This document shows, piece by piece, positions 22,215-34,324 of a stretch of DNA of 64,000 nt. Numbering within the stretch: position 1 is the stretch's first letter; each line of letters starts with the position of its first letter. The position numbers were made by a program, and so were the translations under genes. This DNA is from Perognathus longimembris pacificus (taxonomy: Eukaryota > Chordata > Mammalia > Rodentia > Heteromyidae). Location: the NCBI RefSeq assembly GCF_023159225.1, contig NC_063166.1, positions 46,493,149-46,557,148 of the forward strand. Reading direction: 5' to 3'. The notes under the pieces are model-generated. The model did not search any database. It saw only the letters and a list, made by a program, of their open reading frames with translations, and was not told the DNA's origin.

Positions 22215-22320
22215 ATTTAATCATTCAAAATGCATCTATAGATCAAAACATTTACATTATTTCATATACACATGCAGTTTTTATTTGTCAATTATATTCT
22301 AATACCACTGAGATAAATGT
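22215..22320 (+). mobile_element. Probable ancient L1M 3' tail
   Basis: The order AAAACATTTACATTATTTCA, then TTTTTATTTGTCAATTATAT, resembles the terminal 3' UTR of mammalian-wide L1M elements. Short and diverged. Confidence 0.4.
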
Positions 22321-22374
22321 TACTACAAAAATTGACATTGAGCAAGCATACTGTTTGTATAACATGGGACATCC

Positions 22375-22620
22375 AGCACTTAGGGTCTTGTGCTTCTTAG
22401 GCAGGCACTCTGTCACTTCAGCCAGTCTGCCAGCCCCGTTTTGTGTTATCTCCTAGAGTCTTGATTTATGCCTACATGACAGTTCTCTTATTCATTTTTC
22501 TTCACCTCACTGGGATGACAAGTGCACACCACTGTACCCAAACATTAGTGGAGATGTTGTCTTTGAAGTTTGGGGCTATATTTCTGGGACTACAGGGATG
22601 AGCCACCACATGTGGCCTCT
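22375..22620 (-). mobile_element. Decayed B1-ID type SINE, minus strand
   Basis: The plus strand shows an antisense ID half (TAGGCAGGCACTCTGTCACT, TCAGCCAGTCTGCCAGCCC), followed after a linker by antisense B1 (GGGACTACAGGGATGAGCCA, CCACATGTGGCC). Strongly diverged. Confidence 0.55.
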
Positions 22621-22639
22621 TTCACAACTCTTTGGGTCT

Positions 22640-24964
22640 TATTTTATTTATTTAAATGTTCTGAGTTTTTCTTCTATAAGTAGAAACAAACTGGCAGGCT
22701 TTCCCTTGTTTATTCCTCTTAACTTAGTATTAAATTTAATCCTTCGCATATAAAATTGCTCAATTATTGGAATTAATACATAAAAATATTTTGTAGATTC
22801 AGAATGTGTGGCACAATGCTCTTGTAGAGTGAATTAAGCTTCTTATTGCTCATGTACTTGCTGCAGTGTACTGAAAGTAACTTTCCTGAGTTACTTACCT
22901 GAGATGCCAGGTAGGTACCATAAAGAACTCAACACATGGTACCAACATCCCAAGACATCTCCTGAAGACATGTGAATCAATGAGCGATTACAGAATGTAG
23001 CTTCAAACATCAGATACTCGACAGCTGCAGAATCCTATATGTCTTGGGTTTCCAACTATGAATTCTGCTAATTACTGTTCAATCTCAACTCTACTGGCAC
23101 CTGTCTGAATGTTTGGTTGAAAGGAGAACATGTAATACCCACAACATTTGGTCCTGATATTCAATTTCATGTGTGTTCTTTATTTACCTACAACAGTTGC
23201 AAACCTTTTATAGTTCTGAATTCCAACATTTCAGGAATGCAAAGTGGATATTGTGTAAGGCAGACTGATGTTAATCATAGAGTACCATAGACAATTTTGG
23301 AGCCTTTCCAGGGTTCTGGGTCATGAATTATTTTCTTGTATAAAGACTCCCTATGCTGTGTACTCTCTTCACTCTCAAGATATACTGAATCAATATTCCA
23401 ATATTCTGAACTCCCAAATTTAGTTAGTTAGTATTATAAATTGATTATTATTACCTTACCAAGTCTCCAAGTGACTGCTTTGATTTTTCCATGTGTTTAG
23501 CTGGAAAATATTTTGTATTTCTGGTCTGTCATTATCAAATATTCTCTGAGAATTAGGAATCAGGCATGGACCATAGAAAAGTTGGGCTCTGGGAGAATGG
23601 CTTTCTCCACCTTGGACCTTTTTGTGAAACCAGATCCTGTGAGAAATGTTTTGAGGCTCGCTGGTTACTGGGACACTCCTGGGGCATCCGGCAGGAGAAG
23701 ACCTCTCATTAAATCCCCTCAGTGAAGCTGAGCTAGAGAAGAAAGGGCAAAAGGATTTTATGGGAGGAAAAGTGACTTGCAGAATGTGCAAATGAGCTCA
23801 TTTTCAGGCTGGCCCCAGAGTGCCAGATTTTGAAGACCTTTACTTCATTTTCTAGGTGGAAGACAGCACTTCCATGTGCTTTTGAACAACTGAAGTGCAT
23901 GCACTTTCTCCTATAGATCTTTCAGAACCCCAAACGGGCATTTCTGAAGCCTCTGCCTCTGCTGCTGTTCACTAGGCCTCCTCATGGTTGGCCCAGCAGA
24001 ATGCTATTGTTCTTGCCCTTCTAACTTTCTAAAAGTTTATCCTGCCTGGACTAGAAAACTGCTGGTTGAGTGAAGATGGTTTTGTATGTTGAGAAACAAG
24101 GATCTGCTGACAGGTGAGATCTCCAGGACTAGTCACAAACACTGTTGTGTTTCCTACTATGCAGTTGAGAATGTGCTTTTCTAGATAGGGTTAATATTGA
24201 AAAATAAGGGAACTCAAGACCAAAGAAGTCAATTAGTATGGCTAGAACATTCCTCCTGAATAGCACATATATTTTTTTCTTTCAATTTTGTGAATTGTTA
24301 CTATGGATGGAAAAACTAATTAAAATAGTCTTTTTTTTTCTTTTTGATTAAGTAGTTAGCATTTAATATGCTAAAGAAGTTAATCAGACCAAATGTTATT
24401 GATCACTGAAATGAGAAAAACAAGCTCGTTAGCTCCTATTTCAGTTGTCTTTTCCTTTCTGTAAATTACAATATATTTGTCTATGTTGAAGATGGCACTG
24501 AGAACCAACACTAAAGCAATTTCTGAAGCTATCAACAGTGAGGGCTTTTCATACATTTCTCACAAGTTTTTATATGAAATCTCATATAAAAAGCAATGTG
24601 ATTTCTATTCTGCTCACAATATTCTACTCCATTCCTTTTGCTAAAAAGGTTAAAATTCTTATATTGTATATTCAACCTGAGAACATTCAATCTGAGGATC
24701 TTTTAAAACACTTTCTTCAAGATATTTATGTTTTCATGTATTTTATTCTTGCTATTTCCCCTTCATCTTCTTTTTCTTCCTCCTCCAACTCCCCATTCTT
24801 TTCTTCTTATAATACCATTGCACAATTATAGCTGAAAGAAACAAATTCAAAGAGGATGTTTAAGTCTACTTTAAAGAGTGAAAAATACAAACGGGCAGGA
24901 TAATTTTAACTTTGCAACTGATTCAAAAGAAATACATCTTTAAAATTTGAAGGTCTTTGCTATG

Positions 24965-24965
<1 letters not shown>
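22640..24965. other. Single-copy sequence, nothing recognised
   Basis: 2.3 kb with no supported gene or named repeat. The less AT-rich stretch 23540-24060 has a 111-codon minus frame (23456-23791) and a 70-codon plus frame overlapping it, neither with a recognised domain. It could be conserved non-coding sequence, but that cannot be told from one genome. Confidence 0.45.

Positions 24966-25018
<53 letters not shown>
24966..25018. repeat. (AT)n microsatellite
   Basis: An uninterrupted alternating AT run of about 26 units. Self-complementary, so able to extrude as a hairpin. Confidence 0.95.
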
Positions 25019-25020
<2 letters not shown>

Positions 25021-26090
25021 ACAGAAAAAACAATTGAGCTAAAAGAAAACAATAAACTACAATCTTCTTTCATCTCTAGTCCCTTCTGTTTTATAAATCT
25101 CAAATTTGTTTTTCAGGTCAGGTTACAGAATTTTCCTGCTGGGATTATTACTTCTGAGGATTAGAAAAGCAGACAATTATCTGAGAGTAACAAGAAAAAC
25201 AATGTACTAACTCAGCTTAATTGTATTGTATAAGACCAGCTAATGAATAATTTTACCATATTTTTGGTAAGGGAAATTATAGTATTTCATTTTTACCTGA
25301 AATCTGTAATACATTTTAGTAGAATATGTTGGTTTTACTTTCAATGTCAAGAATTTTTATTATTCCTCATCCTCCTTCCTAACACATAATGGGACACAGT
25401 GAGAGCCAAGACCTCAATCTACTTTAAGTAAATTCTAGGCTTTCGTTGAGTTCTAATTATTCTCTTCTTTCAATATAAAGTAACAATAATAATCTTGAGT
25501 ATCAATTTAGCTGGATATGGAAAACAGAATATTCTGAGCCAACCTCATTCTTGTCAACTTGTCCTATACATGTGCATGCATTCCATCACATATTTGTGTG
25601 TGCATATGCAAAAAGAGACAGATAAAGAGAAAGAATATGGAAAACAGAAGAACCAAAGAAATAATACCAACTAGAATTAATATTTATGTTTGTGCATATA
25701 TATATTCATATGTATATATCATACAATTAAACTATGCCATAAAACCAAAACATGATTATATCCACAAAACAGGAAAATATTCTTAAACATTTCCCTTTAC
25801 CTTTATGGAGACAGAGTGGTTAAAACAGAAAATAGGCATTTTTTTTGTTTAAATGTGAGCATTGCATACAAGATAGAATTAGCTCATCTGAATATATTAC
25901 ATGAACATTTGTCAGTTTGATCTTTGTGCAGCACAAATGTGTTTCATGAATTAATGTCACTTCTTGTTCTTTTTCAGATGCTGTCAAATTCCTGTCATTC
26001 TTTTTGTATTCAGTATTTGAGGAGAGTAAAAAAAACACTATGGCAGAAGGTAAAATTTCAGAAGGAAAAAAAGCCCTTAATGCTAGCTAT
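25019..26090. other. AT-rich single-copy sequence
   Basis: No gene or repeat recognised. Contains short TATATA and CATATG-rich patches near 25680-25730. Confidence 0.45.
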
Positions 26091-26091
26091 G

Positions 26092-26131
26092 GTGTGGTGT
26101 GGTGGTGGTGGTGGTGGTGGTGGTGGTGGTG
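26092..26131. repeat. (TGG)n microsatellite
   Basis: About 11-12 TGG units, followed by GTGTATGTGT. A G-rich triplet run with only GG steps, so at most a weak two-tier quadruplex. Confidence 0.93.
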
Positions 26132-27795
26132 TGTATGTGTACTTGCATATGTGTGTCTGTGTGAGCATGCATAATGTATACAAAATGGGTGCACAGGACA
26201 AAATAAGATGTGAGACATTAAAGCATATTTCATATCATGAATATATGTATATTTGGTGGAAAGTAGGAAAGAATAGCTACATTATTCAAAGGCCCAAAAG
26301 AAAAGACTTATTTGAAGGGCCCTATAATTTCAACAAAACAAAATGATTACATTCTTGACTGTCCCTCACTGAGCTACGTGAATCGTCTTTAAGGCATTTG
26401 ATTAGAGATTTGAAAGGCAATTGGTATGTCTCAGAAAACCTAAGTCTGTGGAAATGGTAAGTACAGTATGGTAAATAAGAAATTTCTCTTTGTGGTTCAC
26501 ATAAAATGTGAGTTCCACCCTTTCTCAATGGAAAGATGAATAATCTACTGAGGTTTCCATTGTGAAGTTCCCATTTATAATAGACAGGAACAGAAAAAGA
26601 TACCATCCTTTTCAATGACCACCTTCTGTGAGACACTCATAACATACATTTTGGCACCCAACCCAGTCACTGTCAGATGTTCCAAATAAGCTATATATAT
26701 GGCTTTTCTTTAGGGGGTTTGGGAAGCAGAAAAAGGAACCTCAGTTGATGAGCATAAAGCTTGATCAACTAAGGAAGGTGGAAAAGTTTTAATGTTCAAA
26801 TGTTCAATGAAGAAAAAGTTTCAAATTCTTTCATGAAGAATCATTGTCAATAGATTTTCCATGATTGAGAAATATACAACCACTTCCACTCCAGAGCTCC
26901 TTCAAAGAGCAAGACCATTTAGAGGGTTGGCCAGAGAACTCAGTGTGGCAGGAACTTCATGAATAGAGAAAAGGAATGAATTGGTCAGAATTCCATGTGA
27001 TCAAGTTTGGCTCTGAAACACTTGGCCTCTCTTGCATGAAATTGCATTAGGATTTCAAGCATATCAATGGTGTCAAGCATCTAATAAAAATTAAATGCTT
27101 TTCCTAACACATTCTTAAATGCATAGAGCCCATCATTTGATTATTCCTGAATAGAAAAGGGACTTCTAGAGCTCATGAAATTAAGCGTTTCCACAAGATT
27201 ACCAATGGGGAATCTTGCACTTGTGATAGCCAGTGACATGGGCTGTTAACATGCTGGGAATCATTAAATTGAGTCTTTCTGTGACCTTGCTGATACTTGG
27301 CTTTCTAAGTCTTCTCTTCCTTTTAGTTTTCAAAAGTTTCTTGAACTGTCTCCTTTTCTAATCATCTAATTCAGATTAGTTAAGACATCTAATTTTGTGA
27401 CTTTTAAATCCCTTGTGTAATTAAGTTTGATTCCATTTTTTCCAATAGTTGATGGTGGTCTTTAAGCTTTGATACCATTGCCTTTCTACTTTACAACCGG
27501 ACAACTTGACTTAAAGCAGCCTGAGTGTTCCAAAGTCAATCTCTCTTTTTCTGATGTCAAACCCCTTTTAGACCATCTATCTTGCAGACAGTCTCACTGT
27601 ATCAGCAGGAAGCATGCTCATACCTTCTTGGTAAGCATGAAGTATCATCAGGTGACACAGATTTTAGAAAGATGTCCATCTAGCCTGTGCATGACATATT
27701 AAATATGTCACTGACATTTAATCAGAACATGATATAGGATGGAAATAAACACAAACTCCAAGGGAACACTTGCTTTGTTTTATATTTGCATTTTT
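26132..27795. other. Single-copy sequence
   Basis: No gene or repeat supported. Open frames (104 codons at most) have no domain signature or splice-site context. Confidence 0.45.
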
Positions 27796-27799
27796 TAAC

Positions 27800-27905
27800 T
27801 TTTTAGATAATTTTATTGTATCGGTCCAGCTGGCCTGGAACTTTTGGTCTTCCTGCCTCATCTGGCTTTGGGGGACCTGCTTCTATCACATCTAGTTTTA
27901 GGTGT
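27800..27905 (-). mobile_element. Possible decayed B1, minus strand
   Basis: CCAGCTGGCCTGGAACTTTT, then CTTCCTGCCTCATCTGGCTT, resembles the antisense B1 core, but the remaining B1 landmarks are weak. Confidence 0.35.
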
Positions 27906-28011
27906 ATAGTTTATTTAGTGTTATTTTTGGCTTTGTGTTTTTTTCATCCAAGATGAGAATCCAATTGTAGTTAGGCTTGAGTAGCCATAATAGTAGCCAT
28001 AATACAGGCTT

Positions 28012-28251
28012 CTGTGTTTTTATTTTTATTTTTTATTTATTTCTTTTTTTTTGGCCAGTCCTGGGCCTTGGACTCAGGGCCTGAGCACCATCCCTGGCTT
28101 CTTCCCGCTCAAGGCTGCCACCTGAGCCACAGCGCCCCTTCTGGCCGTTTTCCATATATGTGGCCCTGGGGAATCGAACCAAGAGCTTCATGTGTAGGAG
28201 GCAAGCACTCTTGCCACTAGGCCATATTCCCAGCCCCTGTGTTTTTATTTT
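28012..28251 (-). mobile_element. IDL-Geo SINE with perfect 15 bp TSD, minus strand
   Basis: The exact duplication CTGTGTTTTTATTTT is at 28012-28026 and 28237-28251. Inside, a T-rich start, the antisense Geo half (GGCCAGTCCTGGGCCTTGGA to GGCGCCCCTTCTGGCC-like) and the antisense ID half ending GGCCATATTCCCAGCCC. A one-block variant of the young IDL-Geo seen at 60253-60483. Confidence 0.95.
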
Positions 28252-29725
28252 GATCAATGGGAAAGGTAGCTTTCTCAAAGTACTGGATCCACTGAGGAAG
28301 TAACACTTCAAATTCAGATGTGAAGAACACTGTTAGCAGTGGGGTGTGTGGCTATCATTTGGAGTTTCTTCATTTGGAGGAAGTACAATCACTATTGGCC
28401 TAAATGTACTATTAAACCCTAGGAATTACACAGCAGCCACCTTTTCCTTTCATTTTGACATTATACTAGCATGAGGGAGGCAAAACAATATGTATCATCA
28501 ACATGCAGGAAAATGTGCATATGTTGGGTTTGGACAAGCTACTTAGAGCCCAGACATATTCTGAACATTGCCAGTATCTATAGCATGTCAAGATGGTAGA
28601 TAAGGAGGGGGAAGATTTGACTCTTGAAACCTGCCTGAGTTGGTCATAATCTGTGAGGTATAACCATGTAACTTTTTATAAAACTCTTCTCTAGAGTTAG
28701 GAGTACATAAATGTCACCATGAAATGTTGAGGTGACACAGTCCAGCCTTAGATTGGGATCCCACTAGATCTGAACACTGGTGCTGGATACATTACTCAGT
28801 GAGCAGATGTGACACCATCTGTGGGAGAAACACTAGCTTCACTACACTTCACTCACACCATGAGCAGTATGATGAAAGCAGGGACAGTCAGTTGATCTGG
28901 AGTGCTAAAGTATGTGTCTCCTAGCTTCTTAGCAGAAAGAATAGACTCAGAGTCTCCTACTTAAGTCCTATGTTTGTTATAAGTAAGATTCACATTGCTC
29001 TAACTTGTCTTCTACCATTAGCTGCAGTTAGGAACTCCTTTAGGCAGCAATTGGGAAACTACAAGACTGAAGAAATGTGACTAGAGATCTGTTAGTTCTT
29101 GTAAGATTTTGTGATGTATCCTGGTGACTCCTTGATGAAACCGGGATGGATGATATTTTTATTGGTTTTCCCTGTTTCATTCATAACATAATGGCCACGA
29201 GTATTTGCTGAATAAGATATTGTCACATGAAATCTCTCCATTCCTAATGTCCTAAAGTGGGGACAGAAGATTGAAACATTGAATTGTACGATTTTATGAC
29301 AATTCTGATTTGTACAGTACAATGAGTTATTTAGATGGCTTTGTGGCAAGTATACCTGGCTCATATGTCAACTGGATTTATTCAATCATTTACCTGGCAA
29401 CAATTACTGAGATTACATATGAGTGCTGTTTTTTCCTTCAGCTGGCGTCAACTAAGGAAACTAGATTGCTATACCTTGGCATATTTTTCCCTATGTATAA
29501 TACTCATTGATGTGTCTTCTACTCTGTCTAAGGAATTATTTATTATACATGTATGTTATCTATTTGTAAATAATAGTACAGGTAGAACACCCTTAATTCA
29601 AAAATATTAAATCAGTATTGTACTCAAAAAACTTTCACATTTCAGGACATTTAGGATTTGAGAGTTTGGGATTAGGGGGTACTCAACTGGTGAAGTCTAT
29701 GCAAACTTTCCACAACTCAGCAACA
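28252..29725. other. Single-copy sequence
   Basis: 1.5 kb with no repeat I can name and no supported exon. The two overlapping plus frames at 29310-29610 lack motifs. Confidence 0.45.
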
Positions 29726-29727
29726 CT

Positions 29728-29937
29728 GACACCAGGGGCTGGTGGCTCATGCCTATAATCATAGCTACTCAGGAAGCTGCAATCTGATGACTAGCAAGAT
29801 CGAAGTCTGTGAGGCTCACCTCCAATTAACTGCCAAAATGCCAAAGTGGAGCTGTTGCTCAAGTGGTGGGACATCATCCTTGAATGAAATACCCAAGAAG
29901 AGTAGGAGACACTGAGTTTAAAGTCCAGTACCATCAG

Positions 29938-29938
<1 letters not shown>
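29728..29938 (+). mobile_element. B1-like/Geo dimeric SINE
   Basis: GTGGCTCATGCCTATAATCA, TAGCTACTCAGGAAGCTG and CACCTCCAATTAACTGCC (left), then AAAGTGGAGCTGTTGCTCAA, GTGGTGGGAC and GTCCAGTACCATC (right). The A-tail position is occupied by a long CA repeat. Confidence 0.82.

Positions 29939-29988
<50 letters not shown>
29939..29988. repeat. (CA)n microsatellite at a SINE tail
   Basis: About 25 uninterrupted CA units directly at the 3' end of the SINE, where the A-rich tail would be. SINE tails often seed microsatellites. Confidence 0.95.
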
Positions 29989-29991
<3 letters not shown>

Positions 29992-31108
29992 TTCATGTTA
30001 CTGAAATCTGAAAAAAGTTTTTAGTGCTAAGTATTTCAGATGAAGGATACTTACCCTATAAGAACAATAAATTAGCATTGTGTTAGTAATAAGCCAGCAA
30101 AACAGTGCTTACAATTGATTGCTTGTATGTAATAAAAATTACAAAATGTGATATCTTGGTCTATAACTGGATGTTACAGTGAGTTTGGGTTTTAGCAAAT
30201 GTAGGTAGTGTTAAACAAGCCACATACCAGGTAACTGACATCCACAACTTGAAGAGAATATAGAAGATTTCTTTCAGTGCTATTATACTCTATTCATTTT
30301 ACAAAAGCATCTGCCAAAGCTTTTGTAGCAGCTGAATTCAAATGAAATTTCTCAATGCCCAATATCAGTTTGAGGTTCTTTTACATGGTCTCATTGTTCT
30401 ATTTTCTTAACCACTCCCTCAAACTGCATGATAATCCAGCCATGTTCCAAAAAGAGGAAGGAGAATTTTAAAATCTAAAACAAACAAAAACCCTCTTGTT
30501 GTATAGAGGTGATCATGGCTGGTTTGGGAGTAAAATTGTAGACCTTATTATTGCATGAAAGAAAGTAATTTCTACAGTCTATTGGACACTAGTTCTTTGA
30601 AGGTGATATTAAAAGTCTTGATTACATATGTTTCCAAGTTGTAAGAAATTGAGGAAATGATTGGAATTTTCCCAACCATTTTAAAATATTGTAAGTTTGG
30701 CTTGTTCCTAAGGTTGTCAGGGGCTAGGCAAATGGTGAGAAGTGAACAGCTATTATTTAGGCAGAGTAAAGGCTGTGTGCTGTCAGGTACCGCCACATTA
30801 TTCCTAATTATTAGTAAGGACAACCGTGCCACACTGTTGTGTCTGGACTCTGCATGTCCATAATATCTTTGCTACTATTTTCTGGTTATAAATGAACTGT
30901 GGCTTGGAACTTCACAGTGGGAGAATTTCTGAGGGCATTATCACTGGTCCTGCCTGAGAAAATGCTTTCATCTCACTGTTGGAAAGAAGAAAAAAATATC
31001 TGCCTGAATTCATGTTCTCATAGCAACACTTTCTGACACAAAAGACTCCACTGAAATAGTGCAAAATGTCTGGAGGTGGCATTACAAAGGAATCAGTGTT
31101 GAACCATT
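29989..31108. other. Single-copy sequence
   Basis: No gene or repeat recognised. Confidence 0.45.
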
Positions 31109-31137
31109 CAACATATATATATATATGTATATATATC
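31109..31137. repeat. Short imperfect (AT)n repeat
   Basis: ATATATATATATATGTATATATAT-type run, about 28 bases, with one G interruption. Confidence 0.85.
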
Positions 31138-31843
31138 TCAGATTCTATGCAACCAATTGGATGTCTTTGCCCCTTAGCAGGGATACACTTCTGAATTTCC
31201 TGATGCTGCCCTCATGACCACAAATCCTCTTTTCAACAATCCCTTCAATCTGCTTCCCATTTCTGCCATATATCTCCTTGAAGCTTATTGAAGTTGCTTC
31301 TCTCACTGTTGTTAATACTCTCCTTAAATAGCCTTCAAACCTGGGTTCCTGACCTTTTTCCTGCTGGTTACTCTAAAGCAATACTTGCAAGTAGAAGATA
31401 TTCCAAAACTATTTCTAGTTTAATGGTTCCACAGTTATCCATATGTTCATCCAGTATCATGATTCCTTCCTGTAGTAACCCATCACAGAGACACCTAAAA
31501 CCTACTGTAAAAAAGACTCAACAACTGGGTTGCTTCAGATGGATATGGCTTTAGTGCTCCAATCTTGAAAAGTCACTCTTATGTGGCTAATGGAGACTGC
31601 TCCCTTTTATTAGGTGTCCTAAGAGCTATGGTTGGGAAACAGTGAATTCCTCTGGCCATTGAAGATTTGACAAACTAGAGCCTCATGCTAGCTGGAAAGA
31701 GAACCATAGGAAACAACCTGTTTGTAGATATCAAATTTTTAACAAGGCTGAGAAAAAATAAGAGAGTAAAAATAATCAGGAAAATATGAAAACCTACAAG
31801 GGCAATACTCTAATATGACTTTTTTTTTCTGAAGTCCCATGCA
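31138..31843. other. Single-copy sequence
   Basis: No gene recognised. An 88-codon plus frame (31288-31554) starts with a hydrophobic leucine-rich run, but no family, splice site or promoter supports it. Confidence 0.4.
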
Positions 31844-31947
31844 GAAATTATGAGAGAGGAAAGAGAGACTGAGAAAGAGACTGACAGACACAGAGGGAAG
31901 AAGAGAGAGAGACGGGGGGGGGGAGGGAGGGAGGGAGAGAGAGAGGC
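31844..31947. repeat. Purine-rich GA/GGGA tract
   Basis: About 100 bases almost wholly A/G on the plus strand, including a run of nine or more G and several GGGA units. It could form H-DNA (triplex) or a quadruplex under supercoiling. Confidence 0.9.
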
Positions 31948-32449
31948 TAAAAACCTGAACTACGTCCTTGGTTGCAACAAGATAAAACTAGGGTTGCACT
32001 ATATCAAATGTAAAACTTCACACTTTTGATTAGATCACAACTAGGCTAAGCTTCCCTATAAAAAAAAATTAGAGGGCAGATATTTTGCCTTTGCTAACTC
32101 TGTAGCAACTATCCAAATCTATTATTGTCATATGGAATTAGCTGTAATTTTTAAATGGAAGTGGCCTTATTTTTAATAAAAGTTTAATACAAAACCAGGC
32201 AGTAGAAATGCTCTCAAACCTCCTGATTGTAGTCATAAAAGGCTGTATCCTAGGAAGGGTAAATGAGAAATAGAAGAGTTTTTACATGAGCACCATCTCA
32301 ACTTTAATTCACATCAGTGTATAAAATTGGACTGAAGTCAGTATGGATTGTAATGGTTGTAGGCACTCAGTGGTAAATTCAAGTCATCTATAAAAGAAGA
32401 TATAATAAAAGCTTTCAATACATTTCTAGAACATTTATTTTATGCAATT
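31948..32449. other. Single-copy sequence
   Basis: No gene or repeat recognised. Confidence 0.4.
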
Positions 32450-32877
32450 GCATATCCATGTACAGAGACAGGAATAATGAAAAATGCTGTAGACCCTTCA
32501 TATGTCCCCCCAATGTAACATCTTGTCTAGCCATAGCACAATAACAAAATTAAGAAATTGGCCTTGATACAGTCTCCTCACTTGTGATTTTACCAGGTTT
32601 CAATAATCCCAAGTTATATACATCATCCCATATGTGTATACTTATTTACTTATGTCTGCTTATTGCATTCATTGCATGCATAGAGATATGTGAACATTGC
32701 CACACTCAAGGTACAGAAAAGTCCCATCTCCAGGATCCACTCTGCTGCCCTTTCCTGCATAGATACCACTACCTCATTTTCTCACACCCACTTAGTCCTC
32801 TAAAATCACTCATATATTCTCTATCTCTGAAGTATGGTCAACTTTTAAATATTATATCAATAAAATAATATAGTGAG
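32450..32877 (-). mobile_element. Ancient L1M 3' UTR, right-hand (3') part, minus strand
   Basis: Read in antisense, the order GCACAATAACAAAATTAAG, AAGGTACAGAAAAGTCCCAT, GTACTCCACTCTGCTGCCC-like and CTCTATCTCTGAAGTATGG follows the 3' UTR of mammalian-wide L1M elements. The sequence resumes after an MLT1 LTR at 33260. Confidence 0.6.
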
Positions 32878-33259
32878 TTGCCATATCAATGTGCTAGACT
32901 GTCTAAACAGAATATCTCAGACTAATTCTATTCTATAAACACTACTACTCACAGCTCTGGAAGCTTGAAGCCCCAAATGAAAGAGCCAGCAGATTTGCTT
33001 TCTCCTAAGGCCCTCTTCTTTGGCCTATAGATGGCTTGCCTGCCACTTGCATCTTCACCTGATCATCTTTCTTTATGTACCTCCACAGTATCATTTCTTC
33101 TTCTTCCTGTAAGGTCAAAAGTCATATTGAAGAAAAGTCCCCACACCAACTATCTCTCTTAATCATTCCCTTGAAGACTTTATTGTAAAATTGGATATGT
33201 TCCAAGGCTTGGGACTTGAACATATGCATTTGGGTGAGGAGACACAGTTCAATCCAGTA
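32878..33259 (-). mobile_element. MLT1-type MaLR LTR, minus strand
   Basis: The antisense MLT1 order is clear: CTACTACTCACAGCTCTGGA, AGCCAGCAGATTTGCTTTCT, AGATGGCTTGCCTGCC, TTCTTCTTCCTGTAAGGTCA, CATATGCATTTGGGTGAGGA and a CACAGTTCAATCCAGTA end. About 380 bp, near the usual MLT1 length, so close to a full solo LTR. MaLR elements are ancient ERVL-related retroelements. It splits an L1M. Confidence 0.75.
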
Positions 33260-33830
33260 TGGTAACATTCTGAGTTTATTTCACTCAGGCTAATAAAACT
33301 GAGATCCACTCAAGTCACTGTGTCTATCAATAGTTGGTTCTATTTTACTTGCTAAATAATATTTGCTGGCCTGGATGTACCATTGTCCTTCTCAAGCACT
33401 TACACCAAAGGACATTGAGCGACCATTTAGAACTATTATGAATAAAGTTGTTATCAACATTCAGTACATGCTTGGTTGTACATGCAAGTTTTTAGTTTTC
33501 TGAAATAAATGCCCAAGACAGCAATTGCTGAGTTTATGGTAAGCATTTGCTTGGTTTTAATAACATGTTAGTAATAAAATATCATATTTTTTCTAATGAC
33601 TCTACCATCATATATTACCAATGGGAATGTTTGAACGATCCAGTTTCTCTACAAAGTCATCAGAATGTCATGGTATCTGTGTTTAATTCTGTTATTCTCA
33701 TAGATAAAAGTGATAGCTCACTGTGGTTTTAATTTTTATTTCTCCAATAGAGAATATCCATAGTTATTGAACATCTATCTAATTTCACATGAAATGTGTA
33801 TTTACATCTTTTGTCCATTCCTGAGTTGCT
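33260..33830 (-). mobile_element. Ancient L1M, left-hand (5') part of the split element, minus strand
   Basis: TTATTTCACTCAGGCTAATA, GTGTCTATCAATAGTTGG, ACTATTATGAATAAAGTTG, GAAATAAATGCCCAAGACAG, CAATTGCTGAGTTTATGG, CTCACTGTGGTTTTAATTTT and TTTTGTCCATTCCTGAGTTG follow the antisense L1M 3' region in order. Continues the fragment at 32450-32877. Confidence 0.75.
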
Positions 33831-33844
33831 TCTTTCTTTCTGTT

Positions 33845-34005
33845 CTTCTTTTTGTTTTTTGAGACAAAGTCTCATTATATAACCCAGGCTAACATGAAAC
33901 TTTCACTGAAACCCAGGCTAATTTTGGACTCAGGGTTCCCCTGCCTCAACCTCTCCCATTTGATAAATTTGCAGGAAAGTGCTACCACATAGAATGCCTT
34001 GCTTA
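33845..34005 (-). mobile_element. B1-type (7SL) SINE, minus strand
   Basis: TTTTTTGAGACAAAGTCTCA, TTATATAACCCAGGCTAAC, then a repeated ACCCAGGCTAATTTTGGACT and CCTGCCTCAACCTCTCCC. The internal repetition of the ACCCAGGCTAA block recalls the tandem duplication found in some B1 forms. Confidence 0.7.
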
Positions 34006-34229
34006 TTTGATGTTGGTTTTTGAGGGCTGTCTACATGTTCTACATACCAGATTGTGTAGGACATATGATTTAGAGCTCTTTTCTTTTAGCCTATAGCTTG
34101 TTTTTTAAATCTTTTCACAAGATCTTTCACAAGATCTCCACTGAATTACTGTTTTCTTTATCAGAACATTTAGTCAAATATATGTGTGTATCATCTATCC
34201 TCAGTGTATGTTATAAGAATCAAGACAGA

Positions 34230-34238
34230 TCGAGAGAG

Positions 34239-34290
<52 letters not shown>
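34230..34290. repeat. (GATA)n microsatellite
   Basis: About 13 uninterrupted ATAG units preceded by GAGAGAGAT. A tetranucleotide repeat, expected to be polymorphic; GATA units could bind GATA factors. Confidence 0.95.
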
Positions 34291-34324
34291 CTATATCTAC
34301 CTACATAGCTTTTAAAAGTCTTTG

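Noticed and set aside
23456..23791. 111-codon minus-strand frame as a possible gene
   Set aside because: Overlapped by an antisense 70-codon frame, no recognised domain, no splice or promoter context; coding status cannot be supported.
25924..26346. 140-codon plus-strand frame with poly-glycine
   Set aside because: The glycine run is the (TGG)n microsatellite. The rest is AT-rich with no family resemblance.
34230..34290. CRISPR-like regular repeats
   Set aside because: Simple tetranucleotide repeat with no spacers, in a mammalian genome.
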